Source of the DNA: Bradyrhizobium manausense
GTDB taxonomy: Bacteria > Pseudomonadota > Alphaproteobacteria > Rhizobiales > Xanthobacteraceae
Direction: 5' to 3'
NCBI RefSeq assembly: GCF_018130615.1
Contig: NZ_JAFCKB010000001.1
Coordinates: 310,001-374,000 of the forward strand
DNA: 64,000 nt
Under the pieces are notes generated by a model. The model was not told the origin of the DNA. It ran no database searches and was given only the letters and a program-made list of their open reading frames with translations. How positions within the stretch are numbered: position 1 is the stretch's first letter; every line of letters starts with the position of its first letter. The translations under genes were made by a program, and so were the position numbers. This document shows, piece by piece, positions 36,083 through 44,563 of this stretch.

Positions 36083-37018
36083 ATGAAGGCAATCGTAGTA
36101 ACGGACCAGGGTGCGGGAATGGCCGGGATGAAGCTGGCGGAGCGACCTGCCCCGCGCGCAGCGATAAACGACGTCGTCGTTCAGATCCATGCGTCGGGAT
36201 TCGTCCCGACTGAGCTGGAGTGGCCCTCGACCTGGACCGATCGCCTCGACCGGGATCGAACACCGTCGATCCTTGGGCACGAGCTGGCCGGAGTGGTCAC
36301 CGCTCTCGGCTACGGAACGACAGGGCTGTCGGTGGGACAGCGCGTGTTCGGCCTCGCCGACTGGTATCGCGACGGCACACTGGCGGAGTATGTGGCCATG
36401 GAGGCACGCAACCTCGCGCCGCTCCCGGGCGACGTCGACTTCACGGTCGGCGCGAGTCTGCCGATCTCGGGCCTCACCGCATGGCAGGGACTGTTCCAGC
36501 ACGGCCGCCTTCGGGCGGGGCAGAGCGTCCTGGTGCACGGCGCGGCCGGCGCAGTTGGTTCGATGGTGATCCAGCTCGCACGCGAGGCCGGTGCCCACCT
36601 CATCGGCACCGGACGCGTCGCCGACCGTCAGAAGGCGCTGGACTTCGGCGCGCAGGAATTCGTCGACCTCGAGAACGACGCCTTGGAAGACGTCGGTGGC
36701 GTCGATTTGGTGTTCGATCTCATCGGCGGCGACATCGGGAAGCGATCCGCGCGTCTGGTTCGAGCCGGAGGAACGCTGGTGTGCGTCGTTGGGCCATGCG
36801 AGGCACGGCCCGCCGACGGCCTCGCAGTCGACTTCGTTGTCGAGCCCGATCGCGCCCAGCTGGGTGAGATCGTCCAGCGAGTGCGTGACGGACGACTGCG
36901 GACGAACATCGGCACCGTGGCGATCCTCAACGAAGCCGTCGCCGCTCTCAATCCGACCAAGCGGATCAGCGGGAAGACGATCATCCGCGTTCGTCCCTGG
37001 GCGACGCACGCCCATTGA
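36083..37018 (+). CDS. Zinc-independent MDR / quinone oxidoreductase-like protein
   Basis: A 311-residue medium-chain dehydrogenase/reductase of the NADPH:quinone reductase class. N-terminal GroES-like fold (GHELAGVVTALG, VGQRVFGLADWY) and a Rossmann motif VHGAAGAVGSMVIQLA. The structural and catalytic zinc cysteines are missing, as in quinone reductases. I use the ATG at 36083, 9 bases after AGGAG. It reduces an unsaturated carbonyl or quinone with NADPH; the substrate is unknown. Confidence 0.88.
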   Translation: MKAIVVTDQGAGMAGMKLAERPAPRAAINDVVVQIHASGFVPTELEWPSTWTDRLDRDRTPSILGHELAGVVTALGYGTTGLSVGQRVFGLADWYRDGTLAEYVAMEARNLAPLPGDVDFTVGASLPISGLTAWQGLFQHGRLRAGQSVLVHGAAGAVGSMVIQLAREAGAHLIGTGRVADRQKALDFGAQEFVDLENDALEDVGGVDLVFDLIGGDIGKRSARLVRAGGTLVCVVGPCEARPADGLAVDFVVEPDRAQLGEIVQRVRDGRLRTNIGTVAILNEAVAALNPTKRISGKTIIRVRPWATHAH

Positions 37019-37099
37019 TCCACGCAGCCGGTTGGCTCGCACCCCATGCAATGAAAACACTTCCGTACTTCAACCTATCCTTCACCCACAGGAATCGCC

Positions 37100-37753
37100 A
37101 TGACCGACGGAATCCCCACGAACGACGGAATCACCATGACCAACGCTGTCATCGAATGCATCCTGGCGCGCAGCGCTGCCAAGTACTACGATCCCGCTGC
37201 CACCTTGAGCGACGACCAAATCCGCGAGTTGGTGCGAATCGGCACCACCGCGCCGACGTCCTTCCACCTGCAGAACTGGCGCTTCATCGCCGTGCGTACG
37301 CCTGAAGCCAAGGCTCGGTTGCGTCCGATTGCCTGGGATCAGCCCGCGATCACCGAAGCAGCCGTTACTTTTATCGTCTGCGGCCAGTTGGCCGATGCCA
37401 GCGTAATACCAGGGCGCCTGGCACCGTTGGTGGAAGCGGGCATCATGCCGGCAAAGATGGTGCCGGATTGGGAAATCCCCGCACGCGATCTGTATATGGA
37501 GTACCCGCAGCGCCAACGCGACGAAGCAGTACGCTCCGGCACCTTCGGCGCGGCGGCGATGGTCTATGCGGCCGGCTCGCTGGGCCTGGGTTCGACGCCG
37601 ATGATCGGTTTCGATGCCGAGGCGGTGCATCGCGAGTTCGGATTGGCCGAGGACGAAGTGCCAGTCATGCTGTTGTCCGTGGGGCCGGTGCGTGCGGGAA
37701 ACTGGCCGCAGAAGCCGCGCCGTCCGGTGGCCGAAGTGCTGGAACTCGCATAG
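37100..37753 (+). CDS. Nitroreductase family protein
   Basis: A 217-residue FMN-dependent nitroreductase-fold protein. The N-terminal arm RSAAKYYDP and IRELVRIGTTAPTSFHLQNW match the flavin-binding segment. The C-terminal segment VPVMLLSVGPVRAGNWPQKPRRP is typical of the family. It lies 81 bp after the quinone-reductase-like gene, so both may form one detoxification operon. An AGGAA site is near the ATG; an internal start (13 residues later) is possible. Confidence 0.88.
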   Translation: MTDGIPTNDGITMTNAVIECILARSAAKYYDPAATLSDDQIRELVRIGTTAPTSFHLQNWRFIAVRTPEAKARLRPIAWDQPAITEAAVTFIVCGQLADASVIPGRLAPLVEAGIMPAKMVPDWEIPARDLYMEYPQRQRDEAVRSGTFGAAAMVYAAGSLGLGSTPMIGFDAEAVHREFGLAEDEVPVMLLSVGPVRAGNWPQKPRRPVAEVLELA

Positions 37754-37824
37754 TCGAGCAGTCTGGTCTTGGCAGATGAGTTGCGGTGACAGTGCACATT
37801 GGCCGAGTGAGTCAATTGAGTGCG

Positions 37825-37969
37825 CTGTCACTGTAGCTGTTTTCAGTCTCACCTTTGAGCCGACGATCTCGACGCGACCGCTGGCAAGCAGCCGTTCGAC
37901 AGCCGCCTCGCTGATCACCTTGGTGCCGAAGTGCCGGCCACCGCGCGGGTGACGTTCAAATTGCAACAT
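37825..37969 (-). pseudogene. Possible remnant of a resident gene
   Basis: The minus-strand frame from the ATG at 37969 reads a plausible, regular protein start with segments such as GTKVISEAAVERLLASGR and VEIVGSKVRLK, then loses sense at about 37825, where the nitroreductase-side sequence begins. It could be the broken end of a native gene at the edge of inserted DNA. The family is not recognised, and the call rests only on codon-like appearance. Confidence 0.3.
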
Positions 37970-38049
37970 CGAGCGGACGTTCCCGCGGCGCCCCGTCCTC
38001 GCCAGGACGTCTCCTCATGCCGTCCGGTTGCCCGATCCTTGGCGCTTCC

Positions 38050-38094
38050 AAGGATCGATACGCTAAGGATCGATGCGCCAAGGATTGACGGAAT
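38050..38094. repeat. Three 15-bp tandem direct repeats
   Basis: AAGGATCGATACGCT, AAGGATCGATGCGCC and AAGGATTGACGGAAT in direct succession, the third degenerate. They lie about 75 bp upstream of the sterol-desaturase-like start codon and may be regulator-binding iterons. Confidence 0.8.
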
Positions 38095-38166
38095 CCGCCC
38101 GTCCACCATACCCTCCCGCGACGGCCATCGATGGCTCCGCCGTGAGGGGAATAGGGGAGGCGCCGC

Positions 38167-39381
38167 GTGAAAATCCTTATGTTCGCGATTCCGGTCTTCA
38201 TGGTCACGATCCTCGTCGAGGCGGCGATCGCGTGGCGGATGGGGCGTCGCGGGGTATACGACGTACCCGACGCCATCACGAGCCTGCACCACGGCGTATT
38301 GAGCCAGGCCATCGGCGGCTTCGCCAAGCTCATCGATGTCGCCCTCTATGTCGCGGTCTACCAGGCCTTCCACCTCGTCGAATGGAGCCGCGACAGCGTC
38401 CTGCCCTGGGTCGCCGCGTTGGTGCTCTACGACTTCTCTCACTACTGGTACCACCGCTTCAGCCACGAGATTCCCGTGCTCTGGGGCAGCCATGTGGTCC
38501 ATCATTCGTCGGAATATTTCAACCTTTCGACCGCGTTGCGGCAGCCCGCGACCGCCGGGCTGTTCACCTGGATCTTTCACCTGCCGATGGCCGTGCTGGG
38601 CGTTCCGCCGGTGATGTATCTCATCGTCGGGCTGGTCGATCTGCTGTACCAATATTGGGTCCACACCGAGCTCGTCGGCCGGCTCGGCGTGCTCGACCGC
38701 ATCCTGGTCACTCCGTCGAACCATCGCGTGCATCACGGTCAGAACGACTACTGCATCGACAGGAACTACGGCGGGATCTTCGTCCTCTGGGACCGGATGT
38801 TCGGCACCTTCGTCGACGAGCGCGACGGCGAAAAGATCGCCTACGGAGTCCGCAAACCGCTGCGGAGCCTGAACCCGCTCTGGAGCAACCTTCAGGTTTA
38901 CGCGGATCTGATCCGGCAGACCCGCGCAGCTCGCGGGCTCGCCGGCAAGTTAGCCGTCTGGTTCGGAAGGATGCAGGCGCCGGAACCGATGGACCCGTCG
39001 GTCGTGCGTCGTTACGACCCCGAGACGCCGCGGGCGGTCGCCGCCTACGGCGCGGTCCAGTATACGCTCACGATGGTGATGCTTCTGCATTTCCTTTCCG
39101 GCTTCGAAGCCTTTCCGGTGCAGGTCTCCGTCACCTATTCCATTGTCATCTTGGTTTCATGCGTGACCATCGGCGGCGTCATGGAAGGAAGTCGGATCGC
39201 CTTCGCCGCCGAAACGGCGCGACTGGGCGCGCTCGCGCTGGCCTCGATGGTGTTGCCGGACTGGTTCGGCCTGCCGCTGCCGACGGCGGCCCGCGCCGTC
39301 GCGACAGCGGGCGCGCTCGCGGCCGGAATCTGGTTGCTCGTGCTTCGTCGCGAGCGACGGCCCGCCCCGGCGGCGGCCTGA
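38167..39381 (+). CDS. Sterol desaturase / fatty acid hydroxylase family protein
   Basis: A 404-residue membrane di-iron oxygenase-like protein. The eight-histidine pattern is present: HYWYH (residues 92-96), HE at 100, HVVHH (109-113) and NHRVHH further on. About six hydrophobic segments flank the metal site. It starts with GTG at 38167 after AGGGGAGG. Family members hydroxylate or desaturate sterols, carotenoids or fatty acyl chains. The C-terminal third has extra membrane helices. The substrate is unknown; no sterol genes are nearby. Confidence 0.88.
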   Translation: MKILMFAIPVFMVTILVEAAIAWRMGRRGVYDVPDAITSLHHGVLSQAIGGFAKLIDVALYVAVYQAFHLVEWSRDSVLPWVAALVLYDFSHYWYHRFSHEIPVLWGSHVVHHSSEYFNLSTALRQPATAGLFTWIFHLPMAVLGVPPVMYLIVGLVDLLYQYWVHTELVGRLGVLDRILVTPSNHRVHHGQNDYCIDRNYGGIFVLWDRMFGTFVDERDGEKIAYGVRKPLRSLNPLWSNLQVYADLIRQTRAARGLAGKLAVWFGRMQAPEPMDPSVVRRYDPETPRAVAAYGAVQYTLTMVMLLHFLSGFEAFPVQVSVTYSIVILVSCVTIGGVMEGSRIAFAAETARLGALALASMVLPDWFGLPLPTAARAVATAGALAAGIWLLVLRRERRPAPAAA

Positions 39382-39643
39382 CCGATCGGAGGCCTGACCG
39401 AAACCCAGGCAGCCCCGTCGCGGCGAACCGGGTTCGTTCTCCGGAAGGAGGGCAAGCGCCGGCGCCGTGCCTGAGAAGGTCGAGCCCGTCACGTTTCAGG
39501 TCGAAGCGGGCGAACTCGCCGAAGGGATCGTCGGCCGGGTCCTGAGGGAAGAGAGGCCCGGATCGTCTGCGCCATGATGGGCGTAAGCTTCGCCGGGGAC
39601 CGGCATATTCGTGATTGAGGCGGTGCCCGATTGAACGCGGCCC

Positions 39644-40843
39644 TTAGGCCGCGCCTTCCTCGACCGCCGGAGCCGACCGGGGCGCGGAAACCAGCGCAGC
39701 GAAGCCCCCGAGCAGCGGCATGGCAACAAAAAGAGCGACCGCAGCGACGTCGAAGGCGATGCCCGCACCGCCGGCGCGGTGCGCGAAGACGCCCGCGATC
39801 GGCGGCAATGCCAGCATGCTCCCGTAGAACGCGGAGAAGAAGATTCCCATTCCGACCGCGCGCGCCTGGGCGGGAAGCGCCCATGACGGCAGGCTGGCGA
39901 ACGTCGCCCCGGATAGGCCGGCCACCAGCCCCAGTCCTGCGAAGATGAGAACGTCGTGGTCGGACACCGGAACGGCTGCCATCCCGATCGCGGCGAGCAG
40001 CAGGGATGCGGCGGCGATCCAGATGCCGGGGCCTCGCCGGATCGCAAGCGCGCCGCCGACAGGGATGGCCGCGATGGTGACCCACAGCGCGACGCTGACG
40101 TGAGAGGCGGCGACCTCGGCGGTATAGCCCCGCTCGGTCAGAAGCAACGGACCGAACGCAAACGCATTGGCGAACGTGGCGTTGGCGATGCCACCGACGA
40201 AGCCTGCAATGGCCACCGCGGCCGCGACGGCCGCGCTTGGGAAGGCCCCGGACAACGGCGCGCTCGGTCGCGCCTGCTTCGGCAGCGCGAACAATAGGAT
40301 TAGCGCCATCAGGGTCAGGATCACCAGTGCTACCGACGCTCCGATCAGACCGAACTTGTCGGCGATCGGCGGCAACGCGATCAACGCCAGCGCTATCCCG
40401 CACGGCCACGAGCCGGCGAGAGCTGCCATCGCAAGGCCGAACTGCCTACCGGCGAATATATCGGCGATCATCTTGGTGCCAGCGATGGTAAACACCACGC
40501 CGCCCGTGCCCGCGATGACTCTGGCCAGCAGGCGCGCGCTCCAGTCGCTCGACAGATCGACGACGGCGCCGGCGAACATCAGCGCCGCGCACAGGAGAAG
40601 CGTAGTTCGTTCGCCGAGCCTTTGGACCACTATTCCTCCAGGAAGCGCAACCAGGACGCTGGGCGCCAGATAGGCGCCGACCAGGATGCCGAGCCGGGCA
40701 TAATCGAGGCCCTCCGCTCGAAGCAGCGGGCCGAGCGCTCCGACGCTTTCGAACTGCATGCCCATGGTGCAGCGCGCCATGAAAAGCAGCGCTAGAATTC
40801 GCCATTTCGATTCCACGGGGGTCTCCGGATCCGACGATTGCAT
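39644..40843 (-). CDS. MFS transporter (CynX/NimT-like)
   Basis: A 399-residue major facilitator with 12 hydrophobic segments. The start FMARCTMGMQFESVGALGPL and the motif-A-like GGIVVQRLGERTTLLL resemble cyanate/nitroimidazole-type carriers. An uptake or export role is unclear. It is on the opposite strand to the sterol-desaturase-like gene, with 262 bp of unassigned DNA between them, and marks the right end of the accessory block. Confidence 0.85.
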   Translation of the reverse strand: MQSSDPETPVESKWRILALLFMARCTMGMQFESVGALGPLLRAEGLDYARLGILVGAYLAPSVLVALPGGIVVQRLGERTTLLLCAALMFAGAVVDLSSDWSARLLARVIAGTGGVVFTIAGTKMIADIFAGRQFGLAMAALAGSWPCGIALALIALPPIADKFGLIGASVALVILTLMALILLFALPKQARPSAPLSGAFPSAAVAAAVAIAGFVGGIANATFANAFAFGPLLLTERGYTAEVAASHVSVALWVTIAAIPVGGALAIRRGPGIWIAAASLLLAAIGMAAVPVSDHDVLIFAGLGLVAGLSGATFASLPSWALPAQARAVGMGIFFSAFYGSMLALPPIAGVFAHRAGGAGIAFDVAAVALFVAMPLLGGFAALVSAPRSAPAVEEGAA

Positions 40844-40960
40844 CCGGCCAGTGTCACGTCGAACCTCGCGCGAAGCAAGTCGAGATCTCGGTGCACGTTC
40901 ACAGCTCGCAGCTCATTGCTCCGGGGGCCGAGGATCATCTGCCGGATCAGCGTGCCGCGA

Positions 40961-42535
40961 TCATTCCGGCAATCCCGCCCGCCGCAGACCTTCCCCGTAT
41001 CGCCAGGCATCGTCCGGCCGCCGGTAGGGCCCGAATATGGCTTCGAGGTTGGAGACGCGCTCGTCGGGATTGATGTGCAGCAACCGGTCCACGGCCTTCT
41101 GCGCCGGCTCCATCTGTCCGGCGAACGCATCTGCCGCCGCACCGATGCGCAGCGCCGGCAACAGTCTTGGCGTGCCGCGCAGGGCCGCCGTCGCCCAGGA
41201 TGATGCCTCGCCGTAACGGCCGGCGAAGAAATGCGCGTGGGCCATCGCCACCTGCATCAGCGGCATCAGCGGATCGACGGGGCTGAGGCGCATCGCAAGA
41301 GCGAGATGCGATACGGCCGCCTCCGGCTCGCCCATCCAGCTCTTGATGAAGCCGGCGAAGTAGGACGCCCACATCAGATTGGGATTCACGTGGAGCGCCT
41401 GCTCGATGCAGGCAGCGCCGGTGTCGAGATCGCGCACCACATAGGCCAGCGCGCCGGCGCTGGTCGCCAGTGCGAGGGCATCGTCGCCGCCGAGACGAAT
41501 CGCATGCCGCGCCAGCCGATCGGTCTCGGCGATGTCGCGCGCGAGATCGTCGGTCGGCCACCGGTTGGTCCTGTCCTTGACGTAGCAATAGGCGGCCATG
41601 CCGTAGGCGGAAGCGAACTCCGGATCGAGATCGATGGCGCGGCGGAACATCTGCAAGGCTTCGACATTGGCCTCGCGGATCGTGAAGCGGTAGATCGCCG
41701 CCGTGCCGCGCAGATAATATTCATAGGCGCCCAAACTCTCCGTCGGCTTGCGCTTGGCGCGCTCGATCGCGGAGTGCTCGAGCTTCGGCACCAGCAATCC
41801 CACGACCTGTCGCGCGATCTGGTCCTGCAAGTCGAAGATATCAGCGAGCGCGCCGTCGAACCTGTCGGCCCACAGATGCGCACCGGTTGACGCATCGATG
41901 AGCTGGGCGGTGATGCGCACGCGGTCGGCCGATCTGCGCACGCTGCCTTCGAGCACGAAGCTGACGCCCAGCTCGCGGCCGATCTGCTTGATGTCGACGG
42001 CGCGGCCTTTATAGGTGAAGCTGGAATTGCGCGCGATGACGAACAGCGAGCGAAAGCGCGACAGCGTCGTGATGATTTCCTCGACGACGCCGTCCGCAAA
42101 ATACTCTTGGCTCGGGTCGTCGCTCATGTTCTGGAACGGCAGCACCGCGACGGCCGGCTGGACCGGAAGCGGAAGCACTTCGGTCGCAGTGGGAGCCGCC
42201 GCAGCAATCGAGGCCTGGTTGTCCGACCTCACCGGGCCGATGAACCGATAGCCGTATTTCGGCATGGTCTCGATCCAGCGCTCACCACCGTGCTCTTCGC
42301 CGAACACCCGGCGCAGCGCGGCGATCTGCACCGGCAGGTTGCTCTCCTCGACGATCAGGCCGGACCAGGCGGATTTGATCAGCGCATCTTTGGAGACCGG
42401 GCTTCCCGGCCGCTCCAGCAGCACGCGCAGCACGGCGATCGCGCGCTGGCCGATCGCGACCGGCTCCTCGCCGCGAAACAGCAGCGCGGCATCGGCGTCG
42501 AGTCGGAACGGACCGATGATGTAACCCGTGGCCAT
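40961..42535 (-). CDS. Winged-helix regulator with TolB-like and TPR domains
   Basis: A 524-residue regulator. Residues 1-100 form an OmpR/CadC-type winged helix (IGQRAIAVLRVLLERPGS, IVEESNLPVQIAALRRVFGE, MPKYGYRFIGPV). Next comes the FlgO/TolB-like segment common in cyclase-associated regulators (VAVLPFQNMSDDPSQEYFAD, GVSFVLEGSVRRS), and then TPR repeats. No transmembrane helix lies between the domains, so unlike CadC it is probably cytosolic. The start at ATG 42535 is chosen. It is divergent from the peroxiredoxin gene, a possible target. Confidence 0.88.
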   Translation of the reverse strand: MATGYIIGPFRLDADAALLFRGEEPVAIGQRAIAVLRVLLERPGSPVSKDALIKSAWSGLIVEESNLPVQIAALRRVFGEEHGGERWIETMPKYGYRFIGPVRSDNQASIAAAAPTATEVLPLPVQPAVAVLPFQNMSDDPSQEYFADGVVEEIITTLSRFRSLFVIARNSSFTYKGRAVDIKQIGRELGVSFVLEGSVRRSADRVRITAQLIDASTGAHLWADRFDGALADIFDLQDQIARQVVGLLVPKLEHSAIERAKRKPTESLGAYEYYLRGTAAIYRFTIREANVEALQMFRRAIDLDPEFASAYGMAAYCYVKDRTNRWPTDDLARDIAETDRLARHAIRLGGDDALALATSAGALAYVVRDLDTGAACIEQALHVNPNLMWASYFAGFIKSWMGEPEAAVSHLALAMRLSPVDPLMPLMQVAMAHAHFFAGRYGEASSWATAALRGTPRLLPALRIGAAADAFAGQMEPAQKAVDRLLHINPDERVSNLEAIFGPYRRPDDAWRYGEGLRRAGLPE

Positions 42536-42750
42536 GACGCGATGCTTAAGAACTTTTTCAGAACGGCACCATGACTTTCGGCGGAGCCGGGCGCAGATAT
42601 CAACCACCCCGATTTGCAGGGGCGAGCATGCTGGCCGGATTTCGGCCGTAAAATCAATTAGGTGCGACGCGTCTTCCCGCGCACGGGGTCATCCCGGGGA
42701 TTTAAGCGCGCAATGGCCGCGTGACCAACGACGATAGAAGGATCTGCCAC

Positions 42751-43410
42751 ATGGCACTCGCACTCAACGACATCGCGCCGGATTTCGAAGCGCAAACGAC
42801 CGAAGGCGATATCCGTTTTCACGACTGGATCGGCGATTCCTGGGCGGTGCTGTTTTCGCATCCGAAGGACTTCACGCCTGTCTGCACCACCGAGCTCGGC
42901 ACCATGGCCGGCCTCAAGGGCGAGTTCGACAAACGCAACGTCAAGATCATCGGCATCTCGGTGGATCCGGTCGAGAACCACAACAAGTGGAAAGGCGACA
43001 TCGAGAAGGCCACGGGCCATGCGGTCAACTATCCGATGATCGCCGATCGCGACCTCAAGGTTGCCAAGCTGTTCGGCATGCTGCCGGCTTCCGCGGGCAA
43101 CACGTCGGAAGGCCGCACGCCGGCCGACAACCAGACGGTGCGCTCGGTGTTCGTCATCGGTCCCGACAAGAAGGTCAAGCTGGTGCTGACGTATCCGATG
43201 ACGACGGGACGCAACTTCCGGGAAATTTTGCGCGTCATCGATTCCATGCAGCTGACGGCCAGGCTGCCGGTTGCGACTCCCGCCGACTGGGTCCCTGGCG
43301 AAGATGTCGTGATCGCGGCGTCGGTGTCGGATGAGGACGCCGTCAAGCGCTTTGGCACCTTCGTGACCGTGCTGCCCTATCTGCGCAAGACCAAGCAGCC
43401 GTCGGCCTGA
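42751..43410 (+). CDS. 1-Cys peroxiredoxin (Prx6 type)
   Basis: A 219-residue peroxiredoxin of the Prx6/AhpC-TSA group that reduces peroxides. The peroxidatic Cys45 is in HPKDFTPVCTTELG. The long C-terminal domain (VRSVFVIGPDKKVKLVLTYP, TVLPYLRKTKQPSA) is typical of Prx6. No resolving cysteine is seen. Start at ATG 42751 after GAAGGA. It is divergent from the winged-helix/TPR regulator; the 215-bp shared region could carry its promoter. Confidence 0.95.
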   Translation: MALALNDIAPDFEAQTTEGDIRFHDWIGDSWAVLFSHPKDFTPVCTTELGTMAGLKGEFDKRNVKIIGISVDPVENHNKWKGDIEKATGHAVNYPMIADRDLKVAKLFGMLPASAGNTSEGRTPADNQTVRSVFVIGPDKKVKLVLTYPMTTGRNFREILRVIDSMQLTARLPVATPADWVPGEDVVIAASVSDEDAVKRFGTFVTVLPYLRKTKQPSA

Positions 43411-43419
43411 CGGCTGCAC

Positions 43420-43480
43420 CGTCATTGCGAGGTGCCTGCGACAAAATTGCGTAGCAATTTTGTTCCGCTCGCAATGGCGA
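43420..43480. repeat. Dispersed inverted repeat (CGTCATTGCGAG family), short copy
   Basis: Ends CGTCATTGCGAG and CTCGCAATGGCG, with the inner hairpin ACAAAATTGC-GTA-GCAATTTTGT. It lies just after the peroxiredoxin stop, where the inner hairpin could help end the transcript. Confidence 0.8.
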
Positions 43481-43508
43481 TGTGGAAAAATCATCGGCGC
43501 AAATGAAA

Positions 43509-43540
43509 ACGGGCATGCCTTCGCGTGAAGGCATGCCCGT
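43509..43540 (-). terminator. Rho-independent terminator of hsp20-DUF1150
   Basis: Strong hairpin ACGGGCATGCCTTC...GAAGGCATGCCCGT. On the minus strand it is followed by TTTTCATTT, so it ends the hsp20-DUF1150 transcript 30 bp after the DUF1150 stop. Confidence 0.85.
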
Positions 43541-43570
43541 CAAATCTCTAAACCTGCGACGCGCGTGCGC

Positions 43571-43843
43571 TCAGTGCACGCTCACCGCTTGCAGCTCGTT
43601 GCTCCAGGCGTTGGCGATCGCGGCTTCGCGGCTGTCGGTCAGCATGATCGGCGTGCCGTCGGCGGCGTGGAGCGCGAACAGCTTGAGGCCGGGCGCAATC
43701 TTCGGTGCTTCGGGGAACAGGCCGGGCACATCCTCGGAGCGGATCTGCTTCACATAGGCGATGTGGCCTTCGCCGAGGTTCGCCAGCGTCTCGGGCGAGG
43801 CGTTCCTGGCTTCGTGTTCGAATACAACGTGACCTTCACTCAT
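43571..43843 (-). CDS. DUF1150 family protein
   Basis: A 90-residue soluble protein of the DUF1150 family, found almost only in alphaproteobacteria and usually directly behind a small heat-shock gene. Typical text: LANLGEGHIAYVKQIRSEDV and KLFALHAADGTPIML. Its function is not established. It is 51 bp after the hsp20 stop on the same strand and ends in front of a good terminator, so it is surely cotranscribed and probably heat-induced. Confidence 0.9.
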   Translation of the reverse strand: MSEGHVVFEHEARNASPETLANLGEGHIAYVKQIRSEDVPGLFPEAPKIAPGLKLFALHAADGTPIMLTDSREAAIANAWSNELQAVSVH

Positions 43844-43894
43844 GGTCTCGACTCCTTCACAGAAACTAAGCGGTCGAGTCCGCTACTCGTTCCA

Positions 43895-44320
43895 TTATTC
43901 GTGCTCATTGATAGCGATTGTCTTAACGATCCTCTCCGGTTCAGGCCGGGCCAGGTCGATCGACAACAACCCGTTCTTCAGATCCGCACCCAGCACCAGC
44001 ATCCCCTCCGCCAGCACGAAGGTGCGCTGGAAGTGGCGCGCGGCGATGCCGCGATGGATGTATTGCCGGGTCTTGTCGTCCTGCTGCCGCCCGCGAATGA
44101 CGAGCTGGTTTTCCTCAATGGTTACATCGAGTTGGTCGCGGGTGAAGCCGGCGACCGCCAGCGTGATGCGCAAGCGTTCGGGCTGGCCGTCCGCTCCGCC
44201 GCATCGCTCGATATTGTAGGGAGGGTAACCGTCGGCGCCTTTGACGACGCGATCGAGCACGCGCTCGATTTCGTCGAAGCCCAGCAGGAACGGACTGGAT
44301 AACGTAGGAACACGAGACAT
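43895..44320 (-). CDS. Hsp20 family small heat-shock protein
   Basis: A 141-residue small heat-shock protein of the IbpA-like class, which holds unfolding proteins in the cytosol. The alpha-crystallin domain runs from about residue 38 (YNIERCGG, LRITLAVAGFTRDQLDVTI, IRGRQ, FQRTFVLAEG, LLSIDLARP). The leader (44321-44350) can fold into a ROSE-like thermometer hairpin over the ribosome site AGGA. Bradyrhizobium carries several such genes; which one this is cannot be told here. Confidence 0.93.
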   Translation of the reverse strand: MSRVPTLSSPFLLGFDEIERVLDRVVKGADGYPPYNIERCGGADGQPERLRITLAVAGFTRDQLDVTIEENQLVIRGRQQDDKTRQYIHRGIAARHFQRTFVLAEGMLVLGADLKNGLLSIDLARPEPERIVKTIAINEHE

Positions 44321-44327
44321 AGTTTAC

Positions 44328-44349
44328 AAAGTCCTCTCGAAGCGACTTT
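44328..44349 (-). promoter_or_regulatory. Candidate ROSE-type RNA thermometer hairpin
   Basis: On the minus strand the 22-base hairpin AAAGTC-GCT-TCGA-GAG-GACTTT places AGGA (ribosome site, 11 bases before the ATG) opposite TCGCT, the U(U/C)GCU anti-Shine-Dalgarno signature of ROSE elements. A G-G mismatch in the stem is also as in ROSE. The upstream leader contains further short pairings. Confidence 0.65.
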
Positions 44350-44563
44350 GGCATTTCAGGGCCCTTTGCGGCACCCCTTGGTCAGCAATATGGGCATATC
44401 TCTGTGGGGTTCAAGCGCGTAGCAGGGGGCTGTGGATTCACTGCTTGCGCCGTGGCCCGCTATAGCGAATTTTCGGGGCGATTTATCCCAATGAAAACAG
44501 GGCCCCTTCTACTGTGCATGGGGTTGTTTTCGCGTCTTTGGCGGCCGGACCTCTCGGAACCGG

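Larger units (their letters stand above)
37754..38166. other. Long intergenic stretch with gene fragment and tandem repeats
   Basis: 413 bp between the nitroreductase and the sterol-desaturase-like gene. It contains a short minus-strand coding remnant (about 37825-37969) and three 15-bp direct repeats (38050-38094) close to the next start. Otherwise no gene or RNA is visible. Confidence 0.6.

Noticed and set aside
38050-38094. CRISPR-like repeats
   Set aside because: Units are directly adjacent with no spacers, only three copies, and no cas genes are near.
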